Positions 25,439 through 34,004 of a DNA stretch of 42,755 bases are shown here, piece after piece; the stretch's first letter is position 1, and each line of letters opens with the position of its first letter. Made by a program: the position numbers and the translations under genes. Origin of the DNA: an uncultured Algibacter sp. (GTDB taxonomy: Bacteria; Bacteroidota; Bacteroidia; Flavobacteriales; Flavobacteriaceae); contig NZ_CANLZX010000026.1 in assembly GCF_947495675.1 (NCBI RefSeq), positions 1 to 42,755 of the forward strand, written 5' to 3'. The notes beneath the pieces were generated by a model. The model was not told the DNA's origin and searched no databases. It saw only the letters and a program-made list of their open reading frames with translations.

Positions 25439-26378
25439 CTAACTTCTTTATAATATCCTTTGTTGGTAGAATTTTCTTGGTATGCTCTATACTTGGCCCT
25501 GCCACCCAAACAGTTTTATAAGTAGCTTTGGTAGCCGCATTTTTAGTAGCATTCATACCTATAGAAAAACGAATCATTTTTACCCATTTTTTTAACTTCT
25601 TATTTTTATTTAAAACAGATTCTAACCAGGTTTGTTTAGTGCCTATTTTTTTTACGTAATCTGTATTTATTACTGTACATGGTGTGCCTGAAATACGCTC
25701 GGTCATTACAATATCCTTCGCGCCATAATCGACGCAGGCTTGCTTATATTCTTCTGTAACACCAGCTTCTACTGATGCAATAAATGGACTCCCAACAGAA
25801 ACACCTTCTGCGCCATAACCCAACATTTTATCAATATCGGCCTTACATCCAACACCGCCTGCAGAAATAATAGGAATAGCACAATTTGAACTCAATTCTT
25901 TAATTAATAATTCTGGTGATAAGTTTCCTCGATGTCCACCTGCTTCATTATTAACAGCTATTATAGCATCGGCACCTAAAGCTTCAACTTTTTTTGCAAA
26001 TTTTAAATCTGTTACATCACAAAACACTTTAATTCCTACCTTATGTGCTTGATTTATGGTTTCTTCTGGGCTTCCTAACGATGTAATTATAAAATCACAA
26101 CCTTCTTCACAAATCACTTCTAATTGCCCTTTATACTTTACATTAGATTTGTTTACAATAAGATTAAACCCAAAAGAACCGCCTTCAGGCTTTACAGCTT
26201 TTAATTCTCTTAAAGCCATGCGTAATTCATCTAAAGTTCTATAATTTAATGCTGGTATACAACCTGCAATGCCCCCTACCATAGCTTCTTTAACCATAGC
26301 GACATTTGAAACCAAAAACATTGGAGCTTGAATTATTGGATACTTAATATTTAAAAGTTGTGTAAGTTTGGTTTCCAT
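25431..26378 (-). CDS. Nitronate monooxygenase (2-nitropropane dioxygenase-like)
   Basis: This 315-residue FMN TIM-barrel protein oxidises alkyl nitronates such as propionate 3-nitronate. Motifs are YPIIQAPMFLVSN at the N-terminus, NNEAGGHRG (catalytic-histidine region, about 143-151), PIISAGGVGCKADI (phosphate binding, about 169-182) and GAEGVSVGSPFIAS. The -7 element TATATTTG lies at 26399-26392, and a 17 bp operator-like site covers the expected -33 region. The gene is therefore probably repressed by a regulator outside this window. Divergent from the PepSY-like gene, which carries the same site. Confidence 0.92.
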   Translation of the reverse strand: METKLTQLLNIKYPIIQAPMFLVSNVAMVKEAMVGGIAGCIPALNYRTLDELRMALRELKAVKPEGGSFGFNLIVNKSNVKYKGQLEVICEEGCDFIITSLGSPEETINQAHKVGIKVFCDVTDLKFAKKVEALGADAIIAVNNEAGGHRGNLSPELLIKELSSNCAIPIISAGGVGCKADIDKMLGYGAEGVSVGSPFIASVEAGVTEEYKQACVDYGAKDIVMTERISGTPCTVINTDYVKKIGTKQTWLESVLNKNKKLKKWVKMIRFSIGMNATKNAATKATYKTVWVAGPSIEHTKKILPTKDIIKKLVN

Positions 26379-26391
26379 CGTTATTTTTTTT

Positions 26392-26423
26392 CAAATATAA
26401 TAAAAATATTATGCACGCATAGT
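26392..26423 (-). promoter_or_regulatory. Promoter and operator of the nitronate monooxygenase gene
   Basis: On the minus strand TATATTTG (26399-26392) fits the Bacteroidota -7 consensus TAnnTTTG. The 17 bp site TATTATGCACGCATAGT (26407-26423, plus strand) lies seven bases upstream and contains the inverted repeat TATGC-AC-GCATA. It overlaps the -33 region, a usual position for a repressor. Confidence 0.6.
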
Positions 26424-26503
26424 ATCTAATAATCAATTAGTTATAGTTTTTATCAATATTATTTTTAGTTAAATAACTGGTTTTATGACTTTTATCATTT
26501 TTT

Positions 26504-26520
26504 TATTATGCACGCATAGT
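26504..26520 (+). promoter_or_regulatory. Second copy of the 17 bp operator, upstream of the PepSY-like gene
   Basis: TATTATGCACGCATAGT is identical over 17 bases to 26407-26423, starting 97 bp away. A -7-like element, TAATTTTA (26521-26528), follows directly. The start codon of the plus-strand gene is 34 bases further on. The paired copies suggest one regulator controls both divergent genes. Confidence 0.6.
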
Positions 26521-26554
26521 TAATTTTACAACTCAAAATTTATTATACGCTGTC

Positions 26555-27055
26555 ATGAAAAAAATAATCATTGGTTTACTTATTTTTGGATTAACCATCC
26601 AAGTGAATTCTCAAACTGTCGAACTACAAGAAGCAGTCATTTCTATAAATTATAAATATATTGATGCTGTAGACTCTAATAATGTTCCTGAAAATGTAAA
26701 AAAATTAGAAGAAGCTGTACTAAATTATAAAAATGTAGAGCAATCAGAATTATATGATGATGAACAGGATACTTATAGTGTATCTTTTTATATACCAGAA
26801 GGAAAAATTGTTGCTGCATATGATGCTAATGGCAAAATTGTTAGAACTATTGAAAAATATAATAATATAAGATTACCACAAGTAGTATTACAAGCAGTTT
26901 CAAAGCGTTTCCCTAACTGGGGAATAGTTGAAGATGTGTATTATATTAAGTACCAAATGGAAAAAGATTCTTTAAAACAAGTATATAAAATCAAACTTGA
27001 AAATGAAGATGAAATCATTACAATTAAGACAAATGAAAAAGGTGCGTTTATTTAA
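26555..27055 (+). CDS. Exported PepSY/BLIP-like protein, function unknown
   Basis: The 166 residues begin with a signal peptide (1-19, ending VNSQ). The rest is a small alpha/beta domain of the PepSY-like (beta-lactamase-inhibitor-like) type: EGKIVAAYDANGKIVRTIEKY followed by the helix LPQVVLQAVSKRFPNWGIVEDV and a final strand pair (VYKIKLENEDEIITIKTNEKG). Related flavobacterial genes are often mislabelled as nicotinate-nucleotide adenylyltransferase, and no such motif is present. Its operator is shared with the nitronate monooxygenase gene. Confidence 0.6.
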   Translation: MKKIIIGLLIFGLTIQVNSQTVELQEAVISINYKYIDAVDSNNVPENVKKLEEAVLNYKNVEQSELYDDEQDTYSVSFYIPEGKIVAAYDANGKIVRTIEKYNNIRLPQVVLQAVSKRFPNWGIVEDVYYIKYQMEKDSLKQVYKIKLENEDEIITIKTNEKGAFI

Positions 27056-27072
27056 TAAGGCCCTTATTTAAT

Positions 27073-27109
27073 AAAAAAGCGCAATCAAATTAATGATTGC
27101 GCTTTTTTT
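27073..27109. terminator. Bidirectional intrinsic terminator between convergent genes
   Basis: AAAAAAGCGCAATCA pairs perfectly with TGATTGCGCTTTTTT around the six-base loop AATTAA. It lies 18 bases after the PepSY-like gene and 53 bases beyond the end of the RlmI-like gene, so it can serve both. The hairpin is nearly the same as the one at 30043-30078. Confidence 0.92.
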
Positions 27110-27161
27110 ATAAATATATCTAGTTTTTAAAAATTCATCAGAATTAATGCAAAAACAAATC

Positions 27162-28391
27162 CTAGTCTAAAAAACGATAATAACCACATTTTAAATAAGC
27201 GCCTTCTGGAAAACTAACAGGATGATCTGTATCATGATCTGTCTTTAAAACTATTTTAAAATGTCTGTTGGATAAGGCTAGAGTTTGACTATTAATATCT
27301 AAAAATTGTTGTGCTAAAACTCTAGAAGAACATGATGCTAACACTAATAAGCCTTTTTTAGCTATTAGCTTAGCACCTAACTCTGCTAGTTGTGCATATT
27401 TCTTTTTGGCTAATTCAATTTCTGATGCTTGTTTTGCAAAACTTGGCGGATCTATTACCACCACATCAAAAGTAACTTTGTTTTTTATGAGTTGTTTTAA
27501 TTCCGCGAAAGCATCGCCAGCAATAGTTTTATGTTTACCCGAATAGTTATTTAGTTTACCGTTTTTAATGGCTATTTCTAGTGCTTGCTTACTAATATCT
27601 AAACTCGTCACTTCTTTAGCGCCATTAAATAAAGCATGTACAGAAAATCCACCAGCATAACTAAACACATCTAAAACTGTTTTTCCCTTACTCCACTCGC
27701 CTACTTGTTTTCGGTTAGCACGATGGTCTAAAAAGTAGCCCGTTTTATGACCTTTAATAACATTTGCAGAAAAATTAACGCCATGTTCTACAAATTCTAC
27801 AACTTCATTTTCTAAAACACCATAAACAACTTCGCCATTTTTAAGTTGATGCGCTTTTGATTGCTCTAAACTTCTACTTAATCGAATAACAACTGTTTCT
27901 GCTTGAGCTATTTGCTGCAAACTTGGAATGATACTTTCTAGGTAAGGCAACCAGATTTCAGAATAAATTTTTACTACCAAAACGGATGCATAAACATCTG
28001 CTATTAAACCAGGAAAACCATCGTTTTCACCAAATAATAATCGGTAGCTATTAGTATTTGTTTTTAATAAAGGTTGTCTTTTGTTATAAGCGTCTCTTAT
28101 TTTGTTTTTAAAAAATGTGGCATTAATCTCAGCCTTTTCATGACTACTATGTAGCATTTTTATTCGAATGGGCGAATTGGCATCATACAAGCCTAAACCA
28201 ACCACTCTGTTTTTGTTTTTACTAAAAACAATAGCTAAATCACCAGATTTTGCATCATCATTTATTTTGGTAATATTATTTGAAAATACCCAAGGATGTC
28301 CTTGTACAACAAATTGTTCGCCTTTTGAGTTAAGTTTAACTGCTAGACGTTTTGAAGTGTATTTAGATTTTATTTTTGTTGAAAAGAACAT
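27162..28391 (-). CDS. RlmI-like 23S rRNA cytosine-C5 methyltransferase
   Basis: This 409-residue SAM-dependent enzyme is expected to methylate a cytosine in 23S rRNA. A PUA-type RNA-binding domain occupies about residues 15-95 (GHPWVFSNNITK), with a central region holding LLFGENDGFPGLIADVY. The Rossmann methyltransferase domain shows KTVLDVFSYAGGFSVHA (SAM loop, about 233-249), VVIDPPSFAK (about 313-322) and the catalytic-cysteine loop LASCSSRV. Full length and free-standing. Confidence 0.9.
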   Translation of the reverse strand: MFFSTKIKSKYTSKRLAVKLNSKGEQFVVQGHPWVFSNNITKINDDAKSGDLAIVFSKNKNRVVGLGLYDANSPIRIKMLHSSHEKAEINATFFKNKIRDAYNKRQPLLKTNTNSYRLLFGENDGFPGLIADVYASVLVVKIYSEIWLPYLESIIPSLQQIAQAETVVIRLSRSLEQSKAHQLKNGEVVYGVLENEVVEFVEHGVNFSANVIKGHKTGYFLDHRANRKQVGEWSKGKTVLDVFSYAGGFSVHALFNGAKEVTSLDISKQALEIAIKNGKLNNYSGKHKTIAGDAFAELKQLIKNKVTFDVVVIDPPSFAKQASEIELAKKKYAQLAELGAKLIAKKGLLVLASCSSRVLAQQFLDINSQTLALSNRHFKIVLKTDHDTDHPVSFPEGAYLKCGYYRFLD

Positions 28392-28501
28392 GCTTTAAAT
28401 TTCTGGTAAAAATAAATGTTTTGAATGGATATCTGTACAGTTTTATAATGAGTTATAAATTAATAATGCGCTTTACTTTGTGAAAAAAATCAACTAACTT
28501 C

Positions 28502-28580
28502 GTTTAATGTCGGATATAAAACTAACCGTGCTGAACTTGTTTCTGTATTAAAACGATTTCATATCCGTAAGAACATTAAC
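28502..28580. repeat. Bulged inverted repeat before the lipoprotein serine hydrolase gene
   Basis: The left arm is GTTTAATGTCGGATAT and the right arm is ATATCCG, TAAGA, ACATTAAC. They pair over 14 bp (plus the outer GTT/AAC) with a five-base bulge, around a 43-base middle. The middle contains CTGAACTTGTTTCTG, a decayed form of a common CTGAAC...GTTTCAG hairpin repeat. It lies 23 bases upstream of the start codon. Strict integron attC core motifs are absent. Confidence 0.5.
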
Positions 28581-28602
28581 AGTAAGTAAACAATACTAGA
28601 AA

Positions 28603-29826
28603 ATGAAATACATATTTATTATTCTATCCACAATTCTATGCTTTTCTTGTCAAGAAAGAAAGGACAAACCATCTGATTTAGAAATTGATAGAACTAACAA
28701 CCCGAACAATATCATTTTGGACAAAAAATTAGATAGCCTTTATAATTTAAAGATTTTCAACGGCTTTTCAGCTACTATAGTAGATTCAACAGGAATTCTT
28801 TACAATAAAGGGTTTGGCTATGCCAATGTTGAAGAAAAGAAAAAATATACTGCAAATACGATTATTAATATTGCATCTGTTTCAAAAGTTTTTATTGGTA
28901 TGGCCTTATTGAAAGCTCAAGAAATGAATCTAGTAAATTTGGATGACCCGATAAATATGCATTTGCCTTTTAAGGTTATAAATCCAAACTATCCCGAAGA
29001 TGTTATCACGATTCGACACCTAGCCACTCATACAAGTACAATTGTAGATACAGATATTTACTTGGAGACCTGTTATATAAACAAAAATAATATTCCAATA
29101 TCCGAGAATCTTATGGAAAAATACGGAACATATTACCAGAACCCTTCTTCTAATTGGATACCTTTAAAAGAATATTTAAGTAAGGTTTTAAAAGGTTCTG
29201 GAGAGTTTTATACTGAATCTACTTTTGCAAATAGAAAATCTGGAGAAATTTATGAATATAGTAATATTGGGGCAGCCCTATGTGGTTTAGTTATTGAGTC
29301 TGCTGCTAAAAAACCCTTCAGTAATTTCACAAAAGAGCACATTTTTAAGCCATTGAAAATGCATTCTACTGGCTGGTTTTTTGAAGATGTGGATAGTAGC
29401 AACTATTCAAAATTATATGCTGACAATCATAAATTACCTTATTATAGAATACTCTCTTATCCCGATGGAGGACTCATAACTTCAAGTACAGATTTAAGTA
29501 GTTTTCTAGTCGAATTGATTAAAGGTCATTACGGAAATGGAACTATTCTCAATGCTAATAGCTACAAAGAATTATTCAAACCTCAATTACAAGAAAAAGC
29601 TTTTCAAGAAAAAGAAAATAAAAATGAAGGATATAATACAGGTTTATTTTTGGACTTAGAACCTGCATATAATGTTATTGGACATACTGGTGGTGATCCT
29701 GGCATAAATAGCTTTATGTTTTTTGATACTAAAACCGGAAGAGGAAGAATCTTAATAACTAATACCGATTCCCAAAAAGAGAATAGTGGAGCTGTTTTCT
29801 ATGAAATATGGAATAGTATAGAATAA
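28603..29826 (+). CDS. Lipoprotein serine hydrolase (beta-lactamase/S12 family)
   Basis: The 407 residues begin with a lipoprotein signal ending CFSC (Cys16), so the protein is anchored to a membrane. The hydrolase domain has SVSK (Ser92, Lys95), YSN at 219-221 and a C-terminal HTGGDPG motif in the KTG position. It belongs to the same broad family as the 586-residue protein at 22454 but has no TPR tail. The target may be a peptide or ester; resistance to beta-lactams is not implied. The gene lies between an inverted repeat and a 3'-flank element copy, which suggests mobility as a unit. Confidence 0.88.
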   Translation: MKYIFIILSTILCFSCQERKDKPSDLEIDRTNNPNNIILDKKLDSLYNLKIFNGFSATIVDSTGILYNKGFGYANVEEKKKYTANTIINIASVSKVFIGMALLKAQEMNLVNLDDPINMHLPFKVINPNYPEDVITIRHLATHTSTIVDTDIYLETCYINKNNIPISENLMEKYGTYYQNPSSNWIPLKEYLSKVLKGSGEFYTESTFANRKSGEIYEYSNIGAALCGLVIESAAKKPFSNFTKEHIFKPLKMHSTGWFFEDVDSSNYSKLYADNHKLPYYRILSYPDGGLITSSTDLSSFLVELIKGHYGNGTILNANSYKELFKPQLQEKAFQEKENKNEGYNTGLFLDLEPAYNVIGHTGGDPGINSFMFFDTKTGRGRILITNTDSQKENSGAVFYEIWNSIE

Positions 29827-29840
29827 AACCGAAATAGCTG

Positions 29841-29960
29841 GTAACAAAGGCTATAAGTAATTGCTTGTTCTCGCCTACTTTGGAAATTCCTCGTGGATTA
29901 TCAGCTCGGTACATACTTGTAAAATTAAGTGCTAACCCACGCAACTATCCATAGTCGATA
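29841..29960 (+). repeat. 3'-flank element, copy B (downstream of the lipoprotein hydrolase gene)
   Basis: This begins 14 bases after the stop codon of the serine hydrolase gene. It aligns along its length with 20345-20478 (minus strand), including GGCTAT, TTCTCGC, TCGTGGATT, TCGGT and CCATA. Its ends can also pair (GGTA/TACC and GGCTAT/ATAGTC), giving a long folded structure. The remaining bases to the dnaK terminator hold nothing recognisable. Confidence 0.7.
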
Positions 29961-30042
29961 CCTTTAAACGAACCTCCAAAAATCAAAATAACTTTCAATT
30001 AAAAAACAAACCTAATTAGATAATTGCTTTAGGCTACTTCAT

Positions 30043-30078
30043 AAAAAAACGCAACCAAATTAATGATTGCGTTTTTTA
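30043..30078 (-). terminator. Intrinsic terminator of dnaK
   Basis: AAAAAAACGCAACCA pairs with TGATTGCGTTTTTT around AATTAA, with a single mismatch. It lies about 36 bases after the dnaK stop on the minus strand, and the T-run is present in that direction. Apart from the outer GC pair and the mismatch it copies the terminator at 27073-27109. Confidence 0.88.
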
Positions 30079-30113
30079 AACTTTTAACTTCAGTTTTTAA
30101 ACTATAAGTTATA

Positions 30114-32018
30114 TTACTTCACTTCTTCAAAGTCAACATCTTCAACATCACTTCCTTCAGCTTCTCCACCTTGGCTAGCATCTGGTCCTGGAGCTTCACC
30201 TCCACCTTGAGCTTCCGCTTGTGCTTTGTACATTTCTTCAGAGGCCACTTTCCAAGCTTCATTTATTTTATCTAAAGCAGGAGTAATAACTTCTAAATCT
30301 TTACTTTCATAAGCTTTTTTCAACTCTTCTAAAGCATCAACGATTGGTTGTTTTTTATCTTCAGATAATTTATCACCAAACTCTTCTAATTGTTTTTCCG
30401 TTTGGAAAATCATAGAATCTGCTTCATTTAATTTCTGAGCTTGTTCTGCAGCAGCTTTATCTGCTTCAGCATTTGCTTCAGCATCTGCTTTCATTTTTTG
30501 AATTTCTTCTTCACTTAAACCAGAAGATGCTTCAATTCTAATATCTTGTTTCTTACCAGTTGCTTTATCTTCAGCTGATACTTTTATGATACCATTCGCA
30601 TCAATATCAAACGTTACTTCAATTTGTGGTGTTCCACGTCTTGCTGGTGGAATATCACTTAAATGGAAACGTCCAATTGTTTTATTATCTGCTGCCATAG
30701 CTCTTTCACCTTGTAATACGTGAATTTCTACTGAAGGCTGATTATCTGCTGCTGTAGAGAATACTTGCGATTTCTTAGTAGGAATCGTAGTATTCGCTTC
30801 AATTAACTTAGTAAATACATTACCCATAGTTTCAATACCAAGAGATAATGGTGTAACATCAAGAAGTAATACATCTTTAACATCACCAGTTAATACACCA
30901 CCTTGAATACCAGCTCCAAGAGACACAACTTCATCAGGGTTTACACCTTTACTTGGCGCTTTTCCAAAGAATTTCTCAACTGCTGCTTGTACTGCAGGAA
31001 TACGTGTAGAACCACCTACTAAAATAACTTCATCAATATCTGATTTTGATAAACCAGCTGCTTTTAAAGCAGACTCACATGGCTCGATAGTACGTTTTAC
31101 TAAATCGTCAATTAATTGCTCAAATTTAGAACGTGTTAATGTGCGCACTAAGTGTTTTGGTCCGCTAGCAGTAGCCGTAATATAAGGTAAGTTAATTTCT
31201 GTTTGTGCAGAAGATGATAATTCAATCTTCGCTTTTTCAGCAGCTTCCTTTAAACGTTGTAAAGACATTGGGTCTTTACGTAAGTCCATATTCTCATCAG
31301 CTTGAAACTCATCTGCTAACCAGTTAATGATTTTCTCATCAACATCATCACCACCTAAATGTGTATCACCATCAGTAGAAAGTACTTCAAATACACCATC
31401 TCCTAATTCTAAGATAGATACATCATGTGTTCCTCCACCAAAGTCAAAAACCACAATTTTCTGGTCTGTTCCTTTTTTGTCCATACCGTAAGCTAAAGCA
31501 GCCGCAGTAGGTTCGTTAATAATACGCTCTACTTTTAAACCAGCAATCTCACCAGCTTCTTTAGTAGCTTGACGTTGGCTATCATTAAAGTAAGCAGGTA
31601 CAGTAATTACAGCACGTGTTACATCTGTTCCTAAATAATCTTCGGCAGTTTTCTTCATTTTTTGAAGAATCATAGCCGATAATTCTTGTGGTGTATATAA
31701 ACGACCATCAATATCAACTCTAGGTGTATCATTATCACCTTTAACTACTTTATATGGTACACGTTCTGCCTCTTTTTTAGACTCAGAATATTTATTACCC
31801 ATAAAACGTTTAATAGAATAAACTGTTTTTGTTGGGTTTGTTACCGCTTGTCTTTTTGCAGGATCACCAACCTTAATCTCACCGCCTTCTACAAAAGCAA
31901 TAACAGATGGTGTTGTTCTTTTCCCTTCTGCATTAGGAATAACTACTGGCTCGTTACCTTCCATTACAGAAACGCAAGAGTTGGTTGTTCCTAAATCGAT
32001 TCCAATAATTTTACTCAT
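30114..32018 (-). CDS. dnaK: Hsp70 chaperone DnaK
   Basis: This 634-residue ATP-driven protein-folding chaperone is full length. The ATPase domain shows [12 protein letters not shown] at the N-terminus, [14 protein letters not shown] (about 194-207) and [11 protein letters not shown] (about 337-347). The substrate domain has [13 protein letters not shown]. The lid ends in a Gly/Asp/Glu-rich tail finishing [11 protein letters not shown], close to the usual EEVDxxK ending. It is monocistronic, with its own terminator. The upstream region has an unusual -24/-12-like promoter with TGACA repeats in place of the normal -7/-33 elements. Confidence 0.98.
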   Translation of the reverse strand: MSKIIGIDLGTTNSCVSVMEGNEPVVIPNAEGKRTTPSVIAFVEGGEIKVGDPAKRQAVTNPTKTVYSIKRFMGNKYSESKKEAERVPYKVVKGDNDTPRVDIDGRLYTPQELSAMILQKMKKTAEDYLGTDVTRAVITVPAYFNDSQRQATKEAGEIAGLKVERIINEPTAAALAYGMDKKGTDQKIVVFDFGGGTHDVSILELGDGVFEVLSTDGDTHLGGDDVDEKIINWLADEFQADENMDLRKDPMSLQRLKEAAEKAKIELSSSAQTEINLPYITATASGPKHLVRTLTRSKFEQLIDDLVKRTIEPCESALKAAGLSKSDIDEVILVGGSTRIPAVQAAVEKFFGKAPSKGVNPDEVVSLGAGIQGGVLTGDVKDVLLLDVTPLSLGIETMGNVFTKLIEANTTIPTKKSQVFSTAADNQPSVEIHVLQGERAMAADNKTIGRFHLSDIPPARRGTPQIEVTFDIDANGIIKVSAEDKATGKKQDIRIEASSGLSEEEIQKMKADAEANAEADKAAAEQAQKLNEADSMIFQTEKQLEEFGDKLSEDKKQPIVDALEELKKAYESKDLEVITPALDKINEAWKVASEEMYKAQAEAQGGGEAPGPDASQGGEAEGSDVEDVDFEEVK

Positions 32019-32070
32019 AATATATTTTTTTATTGTGTTGAATGTTCATTTTTAATTTCAGGTTGTATAA

Positions 32071-32111
32071 GTCAATCATTATGCCAACCAAAAAAATATG
32101 TCATAGTGTCA
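32071..32111 (-). promoter_or_regulatory. Candidate heat-shock promoter of dnaK (-24/-12-like with TGACA repeats)
   Basis: On the minus strand TTGGCATAATGATTGAC (32087-32071) matches the sigma-54 layout TTGGCA-N6-TTG, except that the final GC is replaced by AC. Eleven bases upstream is the direct repeat TGACA-CTA-TGACA (32111-32099). No TAnnTTTG element is seen before the dnaK start. The implied transcript would begin near 32060, about 40 bases before the ATG. The sigma factor assignment is inference. Confidence 0.45.
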
Positions 32112-32171
32112 TATATTTATTAAATTATTAGTAATTATAGGTATTTAGCTGGAGTAATCATGTCATTATAT

Positions 32172-32258
32172 GGGCGCAACCACAAGGGTCGGGCTATACG
32201 TTACAAGTCCTCGCTCGTACCTCGCTGTGGGCTTTCCTCTTCTATCCCTTGCGCATCC
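32172..32258. repeat. Dispersed palindromic intergenic repeat, copy 2
   Basis: This lies in the 405 bp divergent gap between dnaK and panB. It shares its left end (GCGCAACC...GGGTCGGGCT) and right end (ATCCCTTGCGCA) with 15106-15192, in the same orientation. The ends form a terminal inverted repeat (GCGCAA...AAGGG against CCCTTGCGC), and AAGTCC pairs with GGGCTT inside. It is much richer in GC than its surroundings. Apart from this repeat and the dnaK promoter nothing else is recognised in the gap; the panB promoter is not clear. Confidence 0.7.
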
Positions 32259-32423
32259 AATGGCAACAAAAGTATTATTAGCCAATGCCATTTTATAATG
32301 CAACACTTTGGTAATTAGTAACTTTAAGCACACATTTATTTATAAGGCCTACTATAACAATAAAAAGTTTAAGAGTATCTTCTTAATTTAGTATTTTTAC
32401 ATGCAAACTAAACTAAAAAACAC

Positions 32424-33242
32424 ATGTCTGTAGCTAAAAAAGAATACAAACGCGTTACCGTAAAAACCTTGGTTGATATGAAAGCCAATGGTGAAAAAAT
32501 ATCTATGCTAACAGCATACGACTATACTATGGCAAAAATAGTTGATGGTGCTGGTATAGATGTTATTCTTGTAGGTGATTCTGCTAGTAATGTTATGGCA
32601 GGACACGAAACAACGCTTCCTATTACTTTAGATCAAATGATTTATCATGCATCTTCTGTAATTAGAGCCATAGATAGATGTTTAGTTGTAGTAGATTTAC
32701 CTTTTGGAAGCTACCAAAGTGACCCAAAAGAAGCTTTACGTTCTGCCATAAGAATTATGAAAGAAAGTGGTGCACATTCTGTAAAACTAGAAGGTGGAAA
32801 TGAAATAAAAGAATCTATAAAACGAATTTTAAATGCAGGAATTCCTGTTATGGGGCATTTAGGTTTAACACCACAATCTATATATAAATTTGGAACTTAT
32901 ACTGTTAGAGCTAAAGAGGAGGAAGAAGCTAAACAATTAATTAAGGATGCTAAAATGTTAGAAAAAGTAGGTTGTTTTGCTATTGTATTAGAAAAAATAC
33001 CAGCTAAACTAGCAAAACAAGTAGCCGAAAGTGTTAGTATTCCAATTATTGGTATTGGAGCTGGACCAGATGTAGATGGGCAAGTATTAGTTTTACACGA
33101 TATGCTTGGCATGACTCACGAATTTAACCCAAGATTTTTACGCAGATATTTACATCTATATGAAGAAATGACGACAGCTATTTCTCAATATGTTGACGAT
33201 GTAAAAACACAAGATTTCCCGAATGAGAGTGAACAATATTAA
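32424..33242 (+). CDS. panB: Ketopantoate hydroxymethyltransferase (pantothenate synthesis)
   Basis: This 272-residue TIM-barrel enzyme transfers a hydroxymethyl group from 5,10-methylene-tetrahydrofolate to 2-oxoisovalerate. Clear family motifs are [67 protein letters not shown] and [21 protein letters not shown]. It is the first gene of a probable three-gene plus-strand unit with a pseudouridine synthase and an aldehyde dehydrogenase, which have no evident link to pantothenate. Confidence 0.97.
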   Translation: MSVAKKEYKRVTVKTLVDMKANGEKISMLTAYDYTMAKIVDGAGIDVILVGDSASNVMAGHETTLPITLDQMIYHASSVIRAIDRCLVVVDLPFGSYQSDPKEALRSAIRIMKESGAHSVKLEGGNEIKESIKRILNAGIPVMGHLGLTPQSIYKFGTYTVRAKEEEEAKQLIKDAKMLEKVGCFAIVLEKIPAKLAKQVAESVSIPIIGIGAGPDVDGQVLVLHDMLGMTHEFNPRFLRRYLHLYEEMTTAISQYVDDVKTQDFPNESEQY

Positions 33243-33279
33243 TCGCTCTTAGTGGTTAGTATATATAATTCGTGAATTC

Positions 33280-33978
33280 GTGGCAGAAAAAATTCTATCT
33301 CATAAAAACAATCTTCAAGTTTTATTTGAAGACAACCACATTATTGTAGTAAACAAACGTGCTGGAGACATTGTACAAGGAGATAAAACAGGCGACAAAC
33401 CTTTAAGCGACGTTGTAAAAGAATATATAAAAGATAAATACAACAAACCTGGAAACGTATATTTAGGAACTGTACATAGGTTGGACAGACCAACAACAGG
33501 GCTTGTTATTTTCGCAAAAACCAGTAAAGCACTTCCAAGATTAAATAAATTATTTGCTTCAAAGGATATTAATAAAACTTATTGGGCTCTAGTTAAAAAT
33601 GAACCACCTAAAAATGAAGACACCCTAGTTCATTGGCTCAAGAAGAATCCTAAAAACAATAAATCTAAAGCATATACCAAAGAGGTTTCAGAAAGTAAAA
33701 AAGCCATACTTCATTATAAAATCTTAAAAAAACTAGACAACTATTATTTACTTGAAGTAAACTTAGAAACTGGAAGACATCACCAAATTAGAGTACAACT
33801 TTCAAGTATAGGCTGCCCAATTAAAGGCGATTTAAAATATGGTTTCGATAGAAGTAATAAAGATGCCAGCATCAGTTTACATGCCAGACATATAGAGTTT
33901 ATTCACCCTGTAAAAAAAGAACCAATAGCTATTGATGCACCTTTACCAAATGATGCTGTTTGGAATGCTTGTCTTTAA
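33280..33978 (+). CDS. RluA-family RNA pseudouridine synthase
   Basis: This 232-residue enzyme isomerises uridine to pseudouridine in rRNA or tRNA. The catalytic motif is HRLDRPTTGLVIFAKT (about residues 67-82), with the aspartate of HRLD as catalytic residue. KTYWALVK, LETGRHHQIRVQLSSIGCPI and GDLKYG complete the family pattern. There is no N-terminal S4 domain. The start is GTG: no ATG precedes the conserved VLFEDNHIIVVNK segment. The exact RNA site cannot be assigned. Confidence 0.92.
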   Translation: MAEKILSHKNNLQVLFEDNHIIVVNKRAGDIVQGDKTGDKPLSDVVKEYIKDKYNKPGNVYLGTVHRLDRPTTGLVIFAKTSKALPRLNKLFASKDINKTYWALVKNEPPKNEDTLVHWLKKNPKNNKSKAYTKEVSESKKAILHYKILKKLDNYYLLEVNLETGRHHQIRVQLSSIGCPIKGDLKYGFDRSNKDASISLHARHIEFIHPVKKEPIAIDAPLPNDAVWNACL

Positions 33979-34004
33979 ATTTTTCATATCTTTAAAAGAA
34001 AAAA

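Noticed and set aside
26555..27055. Nicotinate-nucleotide adenylyltransferase, a common automatic label for this type of gene
   Set aside because: There is a signal peptide and a PepSY-like fold, and no nucleotidyltransferase motif such as GxFxPxHxGH.
28502..28580. Integron attC site
   Set aside because: The bulged inverted repeat is attC-like in shape, but the strict core motifs (RYYYAAC and GTTRRRY) are not matched and no integrase is present.
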